Positions 48,445-59,893 of a DNA stretch of 64,000 bases are shown piece after piece. The notes under the pieces are model-generated. The model did no database searches. It saw nothing but the letters and a program-made list of their open reading frames with translations, and was not told the DNA's origin. The translations under genes and the position numbers were made by a program. Source of the stretch: Rostratula benghalensis (taxonomy: Eukaryota; Chordata; Aves; Charadriiformes; Rostratulidae). The stretch lies in contig VXAI01000021.1 of NCBI GenBank assembly GCA_013399305.1, positions 904,075 to 968,074 of the forward strand, in the 5' to 3' direction. Within the stretch, counting starts at the first letter, position 1. Each line of letters starts with the position of its first letter.

Positions 48445-48514
48445 TTCTGGTCCATAGGCCACTGGAATCAACTGAAGTAATTTCACCAGCTTCAGTGGGC
48501 TTCGGAGCAAATCC
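48445..48514. repeat. Degraded palindromic (MITE-like) element, copy 6
   Basis: CTGGTCCATAGGCCACTGGA at the left and CTTCAGTGGGCTTCGGAGCA then AATCCC at the right are inverted versions of each other at about 15 of 20 positions. The CAGTGGGCTTCGGAGCA arm matches the CAATGGGCTTTGGATCAGG-type arm of the same family as copies 1 and 2. No coding capacity. Confidence 0.55.
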
Positions 48515-48845
48515 CTTGCATGCTAAACAACCTATATCTCATCTTTCAAGGACTTACTGCAAAATACACTTTTTTTCAAAAAGCTTTTAAGCACAGCTGA
48601 TCCCATCTAACGTTTGTATTGCTTTGCAATAGACTTTCATCCAGTAAACTGTATATGTGTCGATTAAAGGATAAACAAGATTCACCGATCAGGTTTGCTC
48701 CATGTTTGCTCTGTAAGAGCATGCAATCAAGAAAATATGTTGTTTATTAGTACTGAGGATGAGTTTAAAAGTGTGATAAATAGCATTTAGAAATAGGCCT
48801 TGTGGCATAACTCTTTCACTCTCATATAATATTTTTGAAATGATT
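48515..48845. other. Unique non-coding sequence
   Basis: Short AT-rich interval before the CR1 copy. No feature is seen. Confidence 0.5.
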
Positions 48846-49573
48846 TCACTTCAAACCCTGGGAAGAAGCCCAGACACCAATATAGGTTAGGGGTGGATCT
48901 CCTGGAAAGCACTTCTGAGAAGAAGGATCTGGGAGTCCTGTTGGATAACAAAATTTCCACGAGACAGCAATGTGCCCTTGTTGGGAAGAGGACCAATGGA
49001 ATCCTGGGCTGCATAGGGAAGAGTGTGGCCAGTAGATCAAGGGATGTCATTCTCCCCCTCTACTCTGCACCGGTGAGGCCACAATTGTGGCTCCCCAGTT
49101 CAAGAGAGACCAGGAACTACTGGAGAGAGTCCAGCTCTGGGCAAAAAAAAAGATGATTAAGGGATAGGAGCATCTCCCTTATGAGGAAAGGCTGAGAGAG
49201 CTGGGGCTCTTTAGCCTGGAGAAGAGAAGGCTGAGGGGAGACCCTATGTTTACAAGTACGTAAAGGATGGGTTGAAAGAGGATGGAGCTGGACTCTTTTC
49301 AGTGGTTACCGGTGACAGGACAAGGGGCAATGTGCACAGGCTGGAATGTAGGAAGTTCCTTTCAAATATGAGGAAGAACTTCTTTAGGGTGATGGAGCCC
49401 TGGAACAGGCTGCCTAGGGAGGTTGTGGAGTCCCCTTCTCTGGAGATTTTCAAGACCAGCCTGGATGCGGTCCTGTGTAGCATGCTCTAGGCAATCCTGC
49501 TTTAGCAGGGGAGTTGAACTAAATGATCTCTAGAGTTCCCTACCAACTCTAAAAATTCCGTGATTCTGTAATT
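48846..49573 (+). mobile_element. CR1 LINE 3' fragment (RT C-terminus + 3' UTR)
   Basis: Opens with ACCAATATAGGTTAGGGGTG, then a frame reading KKDLGVLLDN and SVASRSRDVILPLYS (48893-49156). After a deletion of roughly 25 bp near 49085, the CR1 C-terminus resumes: [20 protein letters not shown], and NRLPREVVESPSLEIFKT in the frame 49272-49490. The 3' UTR shows GGGGAGTTGAACTAAATGAT, CTCTAGAGTTCCCTACC and a final TCCGTGATTCTGTAAT tail. The sequence type (GTGATTCTGT tail, CTGCTTTAGCAGGGG) differs from the copies at 25.5 and 39.5 kb, suggesting another CR1 subfamily. A 9-A run near 49143 and frameshifts make it inactive. Confidence 0.93.
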
Positions 49574-50830
49574 TGTAGTATTTTTCCACATGTATGTGAG
49601 AGAGTTTTGGAAGCAGAGTGTGGAAATATAATGAGGATGTGTGAAAAATGTATCTAATGGATCTTTACCACTGGGGCCATCACCTTGCTCTTTTGGTGTG
49701 TTGAGCATGCATTATGCATTATTTGTGCCTTGAGTAGTTGATGATCTAATCAGGTGTACCACAGACACTGGGTTGGGGATCAGTGCAACCTCCAGGAGCA
49801 CAAAAGAGCAGCTAGGTCTTATTATTATGAATGATTAGGGTTAATTTTCCTTCAACAAAAAATTGTGGGGATCTGTTGAGGAGAAGGTGGCCAAGAGAAG
49901 GTATGGAGAGAGATGGTTGGTTGGAGTTTCTGCAAGAAATGGAGCTGTTAAGGGGACATGCAGGAACAGGAGGAAGCTATGAAGAGTGTGAGGAGCCTAA
50001 CCAAGTGTAGGAAAATAATGGGAGGGGCAGAGGACAGATACTGACAGTGTCTGGGACCCTGGTGAGATTAAGTCCCAGGAACAAAGCAGAACAACCTTGA
50101 ATTCTTGAAATAAAGTATTGCAACTAATCTAACTAGAATTTGCTGGCTTGCAAAATGTTTGGAGATTTAACATTTCTCCCTTTTCCACTGAAAAAAAAAA
50201 TTGGAGGTATTGAAAAAGAAAAACCCGCTGATCTCAGAATATAACATCAATTTCTAAGGCAACAAAATCTTTGTTCTCACTGTTCTCCTACCATGTGAAA
50301 GTCAAAACTGTTTCAAGAGCAGGAAATGCAATTAAAAAGTCTTGCCCAAAGTTACCTCTCCTCTCCATAGTAATCTACTTCCAGATCCAAACTGTTGTAT
50401 CTTGAATACAACCTATGTCACTGCAGTGACTTCTATCCAGTTGTCACTGTAGTTTTCCAAACCAAAGAAAGAGCAAACAGAATGAGATCCTCAGCCTATC
50501 TAAAAGTAGTGAACACAACTTTGCTTTTAAAACCATCTGTCAAACAGCTGGCTTCAGAAGAAAAATTTACCAAGCAAGAGTGTGGAGGAACTCCGAGTGG
50601 TTGTGGTTTTTTTCTGTCTTTCATCTGGCTAGGATTAAGTATTTTGTTTTTCTCTTCTACATGCATCAACATGCCACCATGGGACTCTATTACTTCATAC
50701 ACAGATGAACAAAAATAAGAAAAAGGAGATACCAGTGCTTCAGGTCATTCTGGAGGTGCAAGGGTGAATTTAGAGAAGAGTTAGAGAATAGGGAAGGGAA
50801 ATCACTAGCTGATTCAAGGTTGGCTTATTA
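49574..50830. other. Unique non-coding sequence
   Basis: No gene recognised. Contains A10 at about 50192-50201. ORF 50395-50718 (107 codons) has no recognisable domain. Confidence 0.5.
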
Positions 50831-50950
50831 CAAAATCATGAGAATCAGGGTTGGAAAAGAAAACATGTTGTATTAAGTCATCTTATCTGGTCCCTGCAAT
50901 CAGCCAATGTAGGCTTTCTCCCGTGGGCTTTCCAGGGCAGTTTAACCCTT
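50831..50950 (-). repeat. Ancient CR1/L3-like 3'-end relic, minus strand
   Basis: AAATCATGAGAATCAGGGTT followed by GGAAAAGA and AAGTCATCTTATCTGGTCCC fits the reverse complement of an old CR1/L3-type 3' end (AATCATAGAATCAGGGTTGG, GGAAG, GGTCATCTAGTCCA). Divergence is much higher than in the three younger CR1 copies. It might belong to the same insertion as the block at 52400-53690, but the spacing is too large without an intervening insertion. Confidence 0.5.
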
Positions 50951-52399
50951 AGAGAATAATGAATGATCATTGCTGAAGTACAAAATTAAACTGGCTTCTT
51001 GATTTTTTAAAAATCTTTTCCCCCAGCATGAAAGTAATCTTTTCTTAATTCTGATACACATCTCCTCTGTCTTTCACACCCTGCTGAGAGCTCCCAGACA
51101 GATATTCAACTCTGAAAGCAGGTCAAGAAGTAGCAGCTTCAGGAAAGACAAAGACTTAGGAGGAGGAGTCTTCAAAGATGGATGGTCAGAGAAGTTCTTA
51201 ATCCCTTAGGAGAGAGGTTTCTTTCTTTTCTTGTTCTAAAGAAACCTCCTTCCTGCTCTCCTACCTGCCTTTGCAAACACTTAACAAAGATGGTGATTTA
51301 CCAGTTGTTATCTAACTTGGAGCTGTCGGTTTCCTGAGGACAAAGGCCCAGTGCACAATATGACAACAAGGTCTTGCATTTAACCGCAAAGTCCCTTGAC
51401 GCTGCAGCTTTCCAGCACAGCAGGCTGGAAAATGTGTTGCAGCTCAGTATAAATTGAAGGGGAGGAAGAAGGGAAAAAAAAAAAAAAGGAGGAGAAATGT
51501 AATGAATTAAATATGGAAATGAATAATACACTCAAGTACAATCTCCTCTGTGTTGTCTTGGTATTCAATTCAATTTATTTTATGTTGTCCCCACATGATT
51601 GACTTGCAGAGTTGCACAGATTTATGTGTAGTGAATGTGGAACTATTTTGTAGAGATTATCTGGAAAAAGCTGGAGGCTCAGCTATGGAGGAAGAGAATA
51701 GGAAGGGTTTTTCAGGCTTGGGAGGCTTAAGAAGCAGGCTAAGAACAGAGGGAAGCATGTAAAACTGGCATTTGTTGCTGGGGTGATTGTAAGGATGCAC
51801 CAACTTCCATTGAAATTAATGCCTTTAGTTTTTGCCAGACGATTGGTTCAAACAAGAGAGTTCCCATCCCTCAGAGCTGCTTCTTCTGGCAGAAATTATT
51901 TTAGTGTTTATGAGGGTATCTGAGATCACAAATAGAAATTTGACATGCCAGGAGTGTACTTCAGGAGAACATGAAGCTCCTTTGGTGAAGAAGGCTAAGC
52001 CTCAAGTAATGGAGCTGTCCACGCTCACCTTCCCTAAGTGATTTTTACTGCTTTGATAAAAGATGTGCAGCTTGTTTAGGTTTTTTGTTCCTTTTCCTAA
52101 CATCCCATTATTCCTAAGGTAGGCTTATTTTTCTTTGATCTCTAGGTGAGAATCAACTCTGGTAAGCTTCTGTATTTTTCTTTTCAGGTATAGTTAGTTT
52201 GCAGAATTTGTAGGAGCTGCTATGGAGTGAATGTTCTATGAAGTATCTTGATCCAAGAACAAGTTACCTTAAAATGATGAGTTACCACGCTGCTCTGCAA
52301 TAACTGTCCAAGCACTTGCTCTTAATTCTAAGTACTCCCATGTAATAATATGTGTCAAAGTGTAAAATGTCCATTTGCATTTGATAAGCCCCAAATGAT
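50951..52399. other. Unique sequence, weak palindromic relic
   Basis: No gene recognised. A15 near 51475-51487. At 51790-51842, CTTCCATTGAAATTAATGCC then TTTTTGCCAGAC resembles one arm and the core of a palindromic element. The remainder holds only chance ORFs. Confidence 0.45.
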
Positions 52400-53690
52400 T
52401 CATGATTTTATCACATCTCTAATATTAAACTACCCACGCAGTGAGGAAATCATATCCTTCCTAACAGTTGCACTTGTCTAACATCAGTCTGAATTCTACT
52501 GAATCTCTTTATGTATCTAGCTGAAAGAATTGAAAGGTCTGTAAGGCATCTCTTTCATGCAAAAGTACCTACATATAAAAACGTCAAACATAAAAATGTG
52601 ACTACATTTTGACTCATCTCAGTAGATTAAAGGTTTATACTCGTCACATTGCAAGACTTGTTTTCTCTTGCAAGATCATTTTCATGGCCTTAATTTGAAC
52701 TCTAAGATGTTCATATCCTTCCTGAATTGGAGATGCCAAGACTGAGGATATCATTCTTCTAATGATTTTGAAGTGGCCAACCCAGGGACAAAAGTACTTC
52801 ACTGTTTCTACTTGATAATCTCTTTTTTTATACTCCTGAATATTGTATTCATGGTCAAATATGGCACGGAGATCTCATGCGGAGGTGGTTAATTCTGATG
52901 TTCTTTAAATGCAGCTTTGCAAGACGGATGTTTTTACCCTGAATATGGGGCCTTGGCTTAGTCCTTCGAACTTCAGACAGATTTTCCCTGCTGGAGGCAC
53001 CATCTTTTCTTCACTGATTGTAGAGGAAACCTAGGCCAACAAGGCTCTTAGTTTAGATACCTCAGATGGAGACAAGACATGAGTAGGGTTGATTCTTAGC
53101 CTTTATTGCCAGGTGTGATACATTCTCTTTTCTTTTGTAAAATGCACGTATTGGATTGTAATAAATTAAGCAAGTAATTCTTGCACCCTCATAATCCCCA
53201 TTCTCACCTCTTTGCTGTCTTAGTAATTTATAGACTTTCTGCAAATTCCACTATTGCAGATTTTATATTATCTAGATAATTGATGAAAATGCTCAACATT
53301 ACTGGACTAACAGACAGTTTTCTAAAGGTTCTTACTAGTAATGCTCACATTCATTATAATGCCTCCCCATTAATAACTGCATGTTGAAAATCATTATTGA
53401 AACACATGTTGGTAAGTCTAACACATGCCTTCCTTCTTCCACACAGTGCAAGGTATTTGTTTCTTTACTAAGATCTCATAAGGTATCAAATTATATGCCT
53501 TGGAGAAAAACAAATATACTCTGATGGTGCCATTGTCTTTATCAAGATAGACTTTCCAAAGAAAGGTAACAGTCTGTGCTTCTCCTCAGTATGGGCAATT
53601 TCACATCTCCCTATGTCTATTTTGAATAGATGAATTTACTGGCACTGGGGTTTGGCAAAAGTCCCATCGCAAACCTCTGGAGCTCAGATT
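52400..53690 (-). mobile_element. Ancient CR1/L3-like LINE remnant, minus strand
   Basis: Read on the plus strand, several blocks follow the reverse complement of an old CR1/L3-type RT and 3' region in the right order. They are AAGATCATTTTCATGGCC and TTTGAACTCT (near 52670); ATCCTTCCTGAATTGGAGAT (52716); TTGCAGATTTTAT then ATTATCTAGATAATTGATGA, AAATGCTCAACATTACTGG (53255-53306, the side containing the RT A-D-D codons in old copies); CCATTAATAACTGCATG; and AAGGTATTTG ... CATAAGGTATCAAATTATAT, GCCTTGGAGAAA (53452-53508). Strongly decayed with stops in every frame; boundaries are approximate. Confidence 0.65.
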
Positions 53691-54819
53691 TATTGCCTTT
53701 ATTCCCATCAGGAGTTGTTGGCATTCGTGTCCTGTTGTTGTTGGCTAACATCCCCATAGCTGCCCATATCTTGCATTTCAAAGAATATGACCCCTTCTTT
53801 GAGGAGGTATCAGATTTCCTTGAAATCAAAGACTGTTCCTCTCTCAAGGTCTTGAAAACTTCAGCTCACACTTTAGACACTTGTAAGTGTGATCTGCCAT
53901 GTTCCCCAAATCTGAGGGATTTGCTTATTTACTTCCAGATATTCAGTGGAGTACTGGATTGGCAGTGGACAATCTGAGAGGACAGTTTGCTCTCTCTAAT
54001 CAGTGCTTGACGTATTTTACCTCTTCCTGAGCCATGACTGTTCTTCAACGTGATGTATACTCAGTAAGGAGTGTCATGCTTTTCATGTGTTGTTGCTCTT
54101 GGAACCCATCTTCTCAGAGTTTGCCTGCCTTGCTCTGTCATGTTTAATTTATCTTGCTATGGACCTTAGAAGAGGGACCTCTGCTTTCTCTTTTGCCCTT
54201 TTTTTTTTTTTTTCCCCTCAATTTTAGTTGTAAAGGCCCATAAAGTCACAGATCTCCTCTAGTTCTGAATAAATAATAAACAATGCTAATCCTTTTCACT
54301 CCAAAAACTCAAGTCTGCAGATTCTTAAGACAGAGAATAGTGTCAATGCAATCTCAAAAGTGCACATCGTCACCAGATGAAAATCAATACATGGCATCAC
54401 TGTAAGAGTCCACATGGTAGCACTTGTCAGTAATTCTCTTCCAGTCTGTCAACACAGTAGTCCATCACACAAACAGGAGGAGCATGCTGTGGGTTTGTAT
54501 ATTTGAACCTCCCTAGGGACGCCACTAATATAAAAAGTATTGCCACCAGAGGCTTCTTCTACGCTTAACGAAAGGAAATACATTTTCCTTCATTCTCTCC
54601 TTGAGCTTGTAGAGGCCTGGATTCACAGAGCTGGCTATGCTTTTCTTTTGTGGATAGTGGCACTGCAAGAGCTAATGGCAACTGTGATAACGTGGAATCC
54701 TGTGCCCGGAACGATGACCTAGAACCAGACTCTTGTTTCGCATTGGCTTAATCTGTACTCAAATTTAATACCACATCTGCAAATCCAGGTGCTAAAGCTG
54801 TGGGTTGATGTTGCCCATG
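53691..54819. other. Unique non-coding sequence
   Basis: No gene recognised. A T run lies near 54200-54213. Small ORFs only. Confidence 0.5.
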
Positions 54820-54860
54820 TGTACCATGTGCCCATGGTACAAGGCCCTCCAGGCCTTGTA
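54820..54860. repeat. Two adjacent perfect hairpins
   Basis: Hairpin 1: TGTACCATG (54820-54828), loop TGCC, CATGGTACA (54833-54841). Hairpin 2: TACAAGGCC (54838-54846), loop CTCCA, GGCCTTGTA (54852-54860). Each has 9-bp perfect arms, and the TACA at 54838-54841 belongs to both, so only one can fully form at a time on the same strand. Confidence 0.7.
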
Positions 54861-56944
54861 TGGAACTCCCTTACTTCATCACTTGGAGGAGAATTAACAG
54901 AAATGTGTAGTGGCCCATTCTGTCACAGCAGGGGCACAAGTGCTTAGCCAGTCATGGGCACACAACTGTGGGAGATGTTCTTGCGACATGTGATGGCCCA
55001 CGACTCGTTAGTCGGCCATATTTCTTCACTCATCCCAGTGGGAGCTCTCCACAAGGTGGCAATGTAACACCACACATTCCACTGTCTCATCTGGCAGATG
55101 TCCTCTGGTTGACATTTCCCTCACCCCAAGAATGGTGCCCTTGGTTACATGCTCCCGTTGCAGGTAGGAATGCAAGCCTGTCTTAGATTGAGGTGAATGC
55201 AGGTGGTCTGCCTGATGGTTCTCTGCCAAGTCTCCAGAGAGAGAGCAAAGTCCAACTACATGGCTTTGCCACTCATGGTTGGCTATGGGGAAAAGATGAA
55301 GCATGAGTGTATGGAGCCAATGGTCTTTGGACAATGGTGGTGGTGCTCCATAGAGAAAATGGCAGACTCTTAAGAGACTAAATCTGATATTTTCGTAATA
55401 CTAAATTGTACTTTAATGAACAAATAATGCAATAGGTAAGATAGCTGTGAAACACAAGACCACCTTGACATGAATAAGCAAGCAAAAAAATGTCTGTCTA
55501 GGTTATACCTGCTTCCCATTAACTTAAAACAGCCAGGAAAGATGTCAACTGAAAACAAGATATGATCATCAGTAGGTTGCTTGTATCTGTTTAAATCTAA
55601 CAGAAATAATGAAAGAAGTACAAATGAAAGATACATAACACTAGCTTCCTTCTACACCACAGGCCAGGATTTTGTGAATTATCCCCAGATTTCAGTACCT
55701 CCCCTACGGCTTCTGTTCTGTCTCTTACAATAAAGATTTGCTTGCCAACTTGTTTGAACAGGGGAAGTGAGCCAAGCCAGTCCTGGAAGGGGTTGAGCTA
55801 TGTTTGTTGTGCTATGTTTTGGGAAGCCCTCTTTTGATATTGTTGATGTACTTTGTCCCCCTTAAATCTCTTTATCCTTGTGGGGGGTCTGTGTCCTTTA
55901 GTTGATTCCTTGAGGATCCTTCCCAGAAAGTCTGAGGGAGTTCAGGGTGGAAGTGGGAAGGATGCTTTAGCTCCTTCCAGCTCCTCAGCCATTCAATGAA
56001 GGTAGTCCACCTAAAGCTGAAGTGTTCTGTTGCCACTGTGAAGTTGTGTTGTCTTCTGAAGTACCAGGTATTGGTCATGGCTGGAAAGAGGAGAGCAGAT
56101 TAAATGGATCCAGTTCCAATGAACTGATCTGGTATGGCAGGCTTTAAGCTCTTTGAAGCATACGAGGGCATTTCCATTTCCAAACCACAAATTATTTCCA
56201 GAAACTGGGAAACAAGAGGAGGGAAACAAGAGGAAGGAAAGCTTGCACATGGCAAGCTCCACAGAGGAGAAAAATCCTTTGCAATGAAGTAATTGGACAG
56301 AAAGTAAACTGCCCACAAGCCCTTTTACCAGAAGAGTTTGGATTGAGAGTTCAGTGAATAGGAGAATTATACGTAACATGTAGTATATGAACTGTCAGGG
56401 CAATAAAGAGGTATTGTCCATGACTCGGTCTCAAAACTTCCACTGAACCCTTCAGGGCATGAGTCAGTCATAGAGAAGATCAGTGTATGTGGTCCCTGTT
56501 CCAGAGCCAGGTTAGAGGAAAGGTGGAACTTTTCACAGAAAATAGTTAAAGCTTTGCTTTATCAGGCTTGCTGTTCACTAAACTTTGCTTAACTTGTGCA
56601 ATGATTCTGTCCTCTTCCATATGGCCTTCACCTTTGAGTGCTATTGATTAACTAGTACCTAGTGTGCGATATGATCCGGGTTCCTCTTACACCTTTCTCT
56701 TCTTTATCTAATGGAGTTGGTTATTTTAACCCTTTGACTGGGAACTACTTAGTTGATTGGTACCTCTCCTTAAAAGCTTTAAGCTAAGGATGCAAGCAAG
56801 AGAAATTGAAGAACCTGGGAGTGAAAAACAGACTCTTTTAAGCTGTTAAGGCTCTGAATTCGTTGTGTTGCAGTAGCATCTAGTAGCCGTACTCCAGCTA
56901 GGAGGAGGGGGGCGGCTGCTGTGTGAGGCACAGGACCAGCATGT
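54861..56944. other. Unique non-coding sequence
   Basis: No gene recognised. A small hairpin with GTTC-CAAT-GAAC lies near 56112-56123, and a 14-bp perfect tandem duplication at 56207-56234. ORFs of up to 122 codons on the minus strand (56011-56379) are unrecognised. Confidence 0.5.
56207..56234 (+). repeat. Perfect 14-bp tandem duplication
   Basis: GGGAAACAAGAGGA occurs twice back to back, with a partial third unit (AGGAAAGC) after it. Purine-rich, probably replication slippage. Confidence 0.9.
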
Positions 56945-57131
56945 AACAAGAGGGCTGCTCCTGCCCTAAAGATCTTGCAGCCTGAATAGAAAACAGAAAG
57001 AATGGGAGGAGAACTAGAGGCACAAAGAAAAGAGATGACTTGGCCAAGATTGAGCAGTAAATCAGTGGCAGAACTTTGAAGAGTTCCCTTGAGTCCTAAT
57101 CTGGTGACCTTTCTAGTGGGGCAGGCTGCCT
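56945..57131 (-). repeat. MIR_Amn-type SINE relic, minus strand
   Basis: On the plus strand: CTGCTCCTGCCCTAAAGATC, TTGCAGCCTGAATAGA, then AGAGGCACAAAGAAAAGAG, ATGACTTGGCCAAGATTGAG, CAGTAAATCAGTGGCAGAAC, GAGTCCTAATCTGGTGACCT and TTCTAGTGGGGCAGGCTGCC. This matches the reverse complement of the amniote MIR-type SINE over nearly its whole body, in the same orientation as the 33880 copy. The 139-codon minus-strand ORF here (56779-57198) is therefore a product of repeat sequence, not a gene. Confidence 0.75.
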
Positions 57132-59099
57132 CTGGCTTTTCACTGAAGTGTGCAAAGCATTGGCTTTTGATTTGCAAATAGATTAGACCATACAGCATTT
57201 TATGCCAAAAATTTCAGCACAAAGTTAATGTTGCCTAATGGTGTCTTGTATCATTCCAGAATACGTACAGGATTAATACCCAGAAGGATATGAAAAATTG
57301 ATGCAAATTTACACTATTGAAAAGTAGGAAAGATAAAGGTTTGTGCTAGACTGTCAAAATAACCTTAACCCTGCCCTCTTCCAGAATTGCTAATATATAT
57401 GGTCATACAGACTGACCCTCAGGGAAAATTCAAGAAACAAGGCACAGGAAAGCACACAGTACAGACTAATATTGTCTCTGTCTGAGCATATCCCATCAAG
57501 ACAGATGGAGCAAGAAGTGTGTTCTCTTAAGTTTCTTTATACCTCCTTCCTATAAGTACATAGCCTTTAAAGCCAGGAAGACCTCACTGGACTTTATCCA
57601 TCTGCCTTATCAATATCTATACCTATTCCAACTTCTTCAAATCCATCTGTCTTGAGCCAAATGCACTGAGATTATCCACAGCATCTTCAACAAAGGCACA
57701 AGTCTAGATCTTGAGTGCAGTACTTTCAGACAGAGAAACTATTGTCTGTTTGTTTTCAAGGGGTCTTGGCTCTGCTCCTCCCCTGCACAGTCACCACAAA
57801 GTTGGCTTGCTAACCTTGGCATGCTCAGGAGAAAGGATTCACTATGGGATCCTGAGGCATGCTGGTTTAGTAGTACTTAGAATAGTCCACCTAAAACCAG
57901 AAAGAAATGTTTGATTTTATCTATAGCAGAGCTGAAATTCCTCTAGTACTTGGGTGAATTTAATCTAGTGCCCTTTTTACTTTTGGGAAATGGATCTAAC
58001 AATGACGTGAACTGGTTGCAATTTAGAGAACAGTTTGGCTCTTCAAGCCTGTGATCCCTCCCCATCTATCAGCGAGGTGTGTACAGCTCAGTTTCCCCAC
58101 CAAGAGCAAATCAAGATACTTATTTAGTTGTGATGCTTTCCCATGGAGAGAAAGGGTCAGCAGAACTTTGAAGACCCAGAAGCACCCACAAAGATATTCT
58201 CTGCAGATGGCTGCAGGGAACCAGGCAGCTGACAGGCCAGTTGTGGTTGGTGCTCCCATTGTGGTGGTAAGGGATTTGGTACAGGACTCCCAAACCTCTC
58301 TTGGACTTTACCCAAAGCACTGAACCCCTGAGTGTGCCTCAGCTCTTCACTTGGCAATGCTGGTCCCTTTGCCTCTCTTACTTCTCCAGCTTGTAAACAA
58401 TTTGGGCAGGGTTTGGGGCTTACTCCATATGCCATGGGTATTACGCTTCAGTGTAAGATGCTTAAGTGTAATATGCTTGTATAAGTCCTATTCCCTGGTT
58501 TTATCGAGTCAGGGCGGGGAGGATGAAAAATCCTCTTTTCCTACCTGCAGCACACCTAATTCCTGCTACCCACTGTCCTGGTTTCAGGCCCAAACCACAA
58601 CACCCATTAAGCAATGGGCTAAGCTCTTGTGTTACTTCATTCTGTTTGATATTACAGATCGGTGACATGTTTATAGGGAGCCATTTATTAGATGTATTTT
58701 CCCTTTATGTGCTCAGGTGCTTTGAGGAACTTCATAAATTTACCTACTGTGCAACGCTTGGAAAAATAATTTCTCCAGACAACTTGAGTGCAAACACGAT
58801 TCACTCATTTTGACTGGAAGACAAAAGTCTTGTGTCCTTCTCTTGCTTGGATGAGGGCAGCAGTTTTTATCTTTCTTAAAAAGAGAAAACAGCAAGCAAG
58901 GAAGAGGAAATAATGTACAATGGATGGCAATCATGAGTTGTGTAATGAAAAATGTCTTTGCAATGCTTCCATGTCAATGGGACTAAAATCCAGATGACGA
59001 AGGGAAAGTGACTGAAAGGGGACACCCGTATAGCCTACCCAACTGGAGTTGTGCCATCTGGTCCTCATTCCTTGCACCTCAGGACTTTTCAGTCATCAC
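57132..59099. other. Unique non-coding sequence
   Basis: No gene, RNA gene or repeat recognised. Chance ORFs up to 104 codons on both strands. Confidence 0.5.
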
Positions 59100-59213
59100 A
59101 TGGTTTTATTGTCCCCTTCCCATGGTGATGCAACATCTCTATCTCATGGGGCGAACTGAGGCACAAGCTAGATTAAATGTCTTGTCCCGTGGTTAGCCGG
59201 AGTCGGACTCCAA
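59100..59213 (-). repeat. MIR-type SINE relic, minus strand
   Basis: TTTTATTGTCCCCTTCCCAT, then CATGGGGCGAACTGAGGCAC, AAGCTAGATTAAATGTCTTG and TCCCGTGGTTAGCCGGAGTC follow the reverse complement of the MIR core (TTATTATCCCCATTTTACAG, GGGGAAACTGAGGCAC, AGAGAGATTAAGTGACTTG, CCCAAGGTCA). The conserved central part is best preserved; the ends are uncertain. Confidence 0.55.
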
Positions 59214-59893
59214 GTTGTTTATAACATTTTCTTCACTGCCACTGGGCACATTTCCCTGGGTAATTTTTTTTTTATTATTTTTTTTTTCCCCCCAGGACAG
59301 GAGGAGGTTCTCTAAGATGTCCTGATGTCTCTCTAAGGGACATGGAATCCTTTTTCTGCTTTGTCTCTACACTGCACTTTCCTAGGAGGCAAATATCTGT
59401 TCTTGCCCTGCTTTTTACATCCATCCCTATATGTCTGCTATTGGCTACTGTCAGACCCAAAACACTGCTCTGCTTGGACATTTGGTCATATGTAATATGG
59501 CGTTTATGTCCCTGTGAGGTTTGGAAGCTTTCCTGGTTTTCATTGTGGTCTTCACTGAGTAAGCAACGTGCAAAATGACCCCAGCAAATTCAGCAGTTTT
59601 GCCAAATGTGTCTCTTAAACACTTACTCTTCCAAGCAATCCTGCCTGCAGCAGGGTTGGCAGTTGACTGAGCTCTCTACCATGCACCCTAAAAGTCTTTA
59701 CTAGGTGTATGTTGTGCATTCATCATAGGACTACAAGTCCCAGTAGCATAAATATAAGTTGTGCAAGTGAAACATCAGACCCTGAAGTCATTATTTTTAA
59801 TGGCCTAAAAGAGCTGCTACAATCACATAATCTGTTTTTCCATGTAAATAAGGCCCTCAATATGTCTTCCACTAATTGTTGCTTTGATTTCAG
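59214..59893. other. Unique non-coding sequence
   Basis: T/C homopolymer cluster at about 59267-59294 (T10, A, TT, A, T11, then C6). No gene recognised. Confidence 0.5.

Noticed and set aside
56779..57198. 139-codon minus-strand frame
   Set aside because: It largely overlaps a MIR_Amn-type SINE relic and has no recognisable domain.
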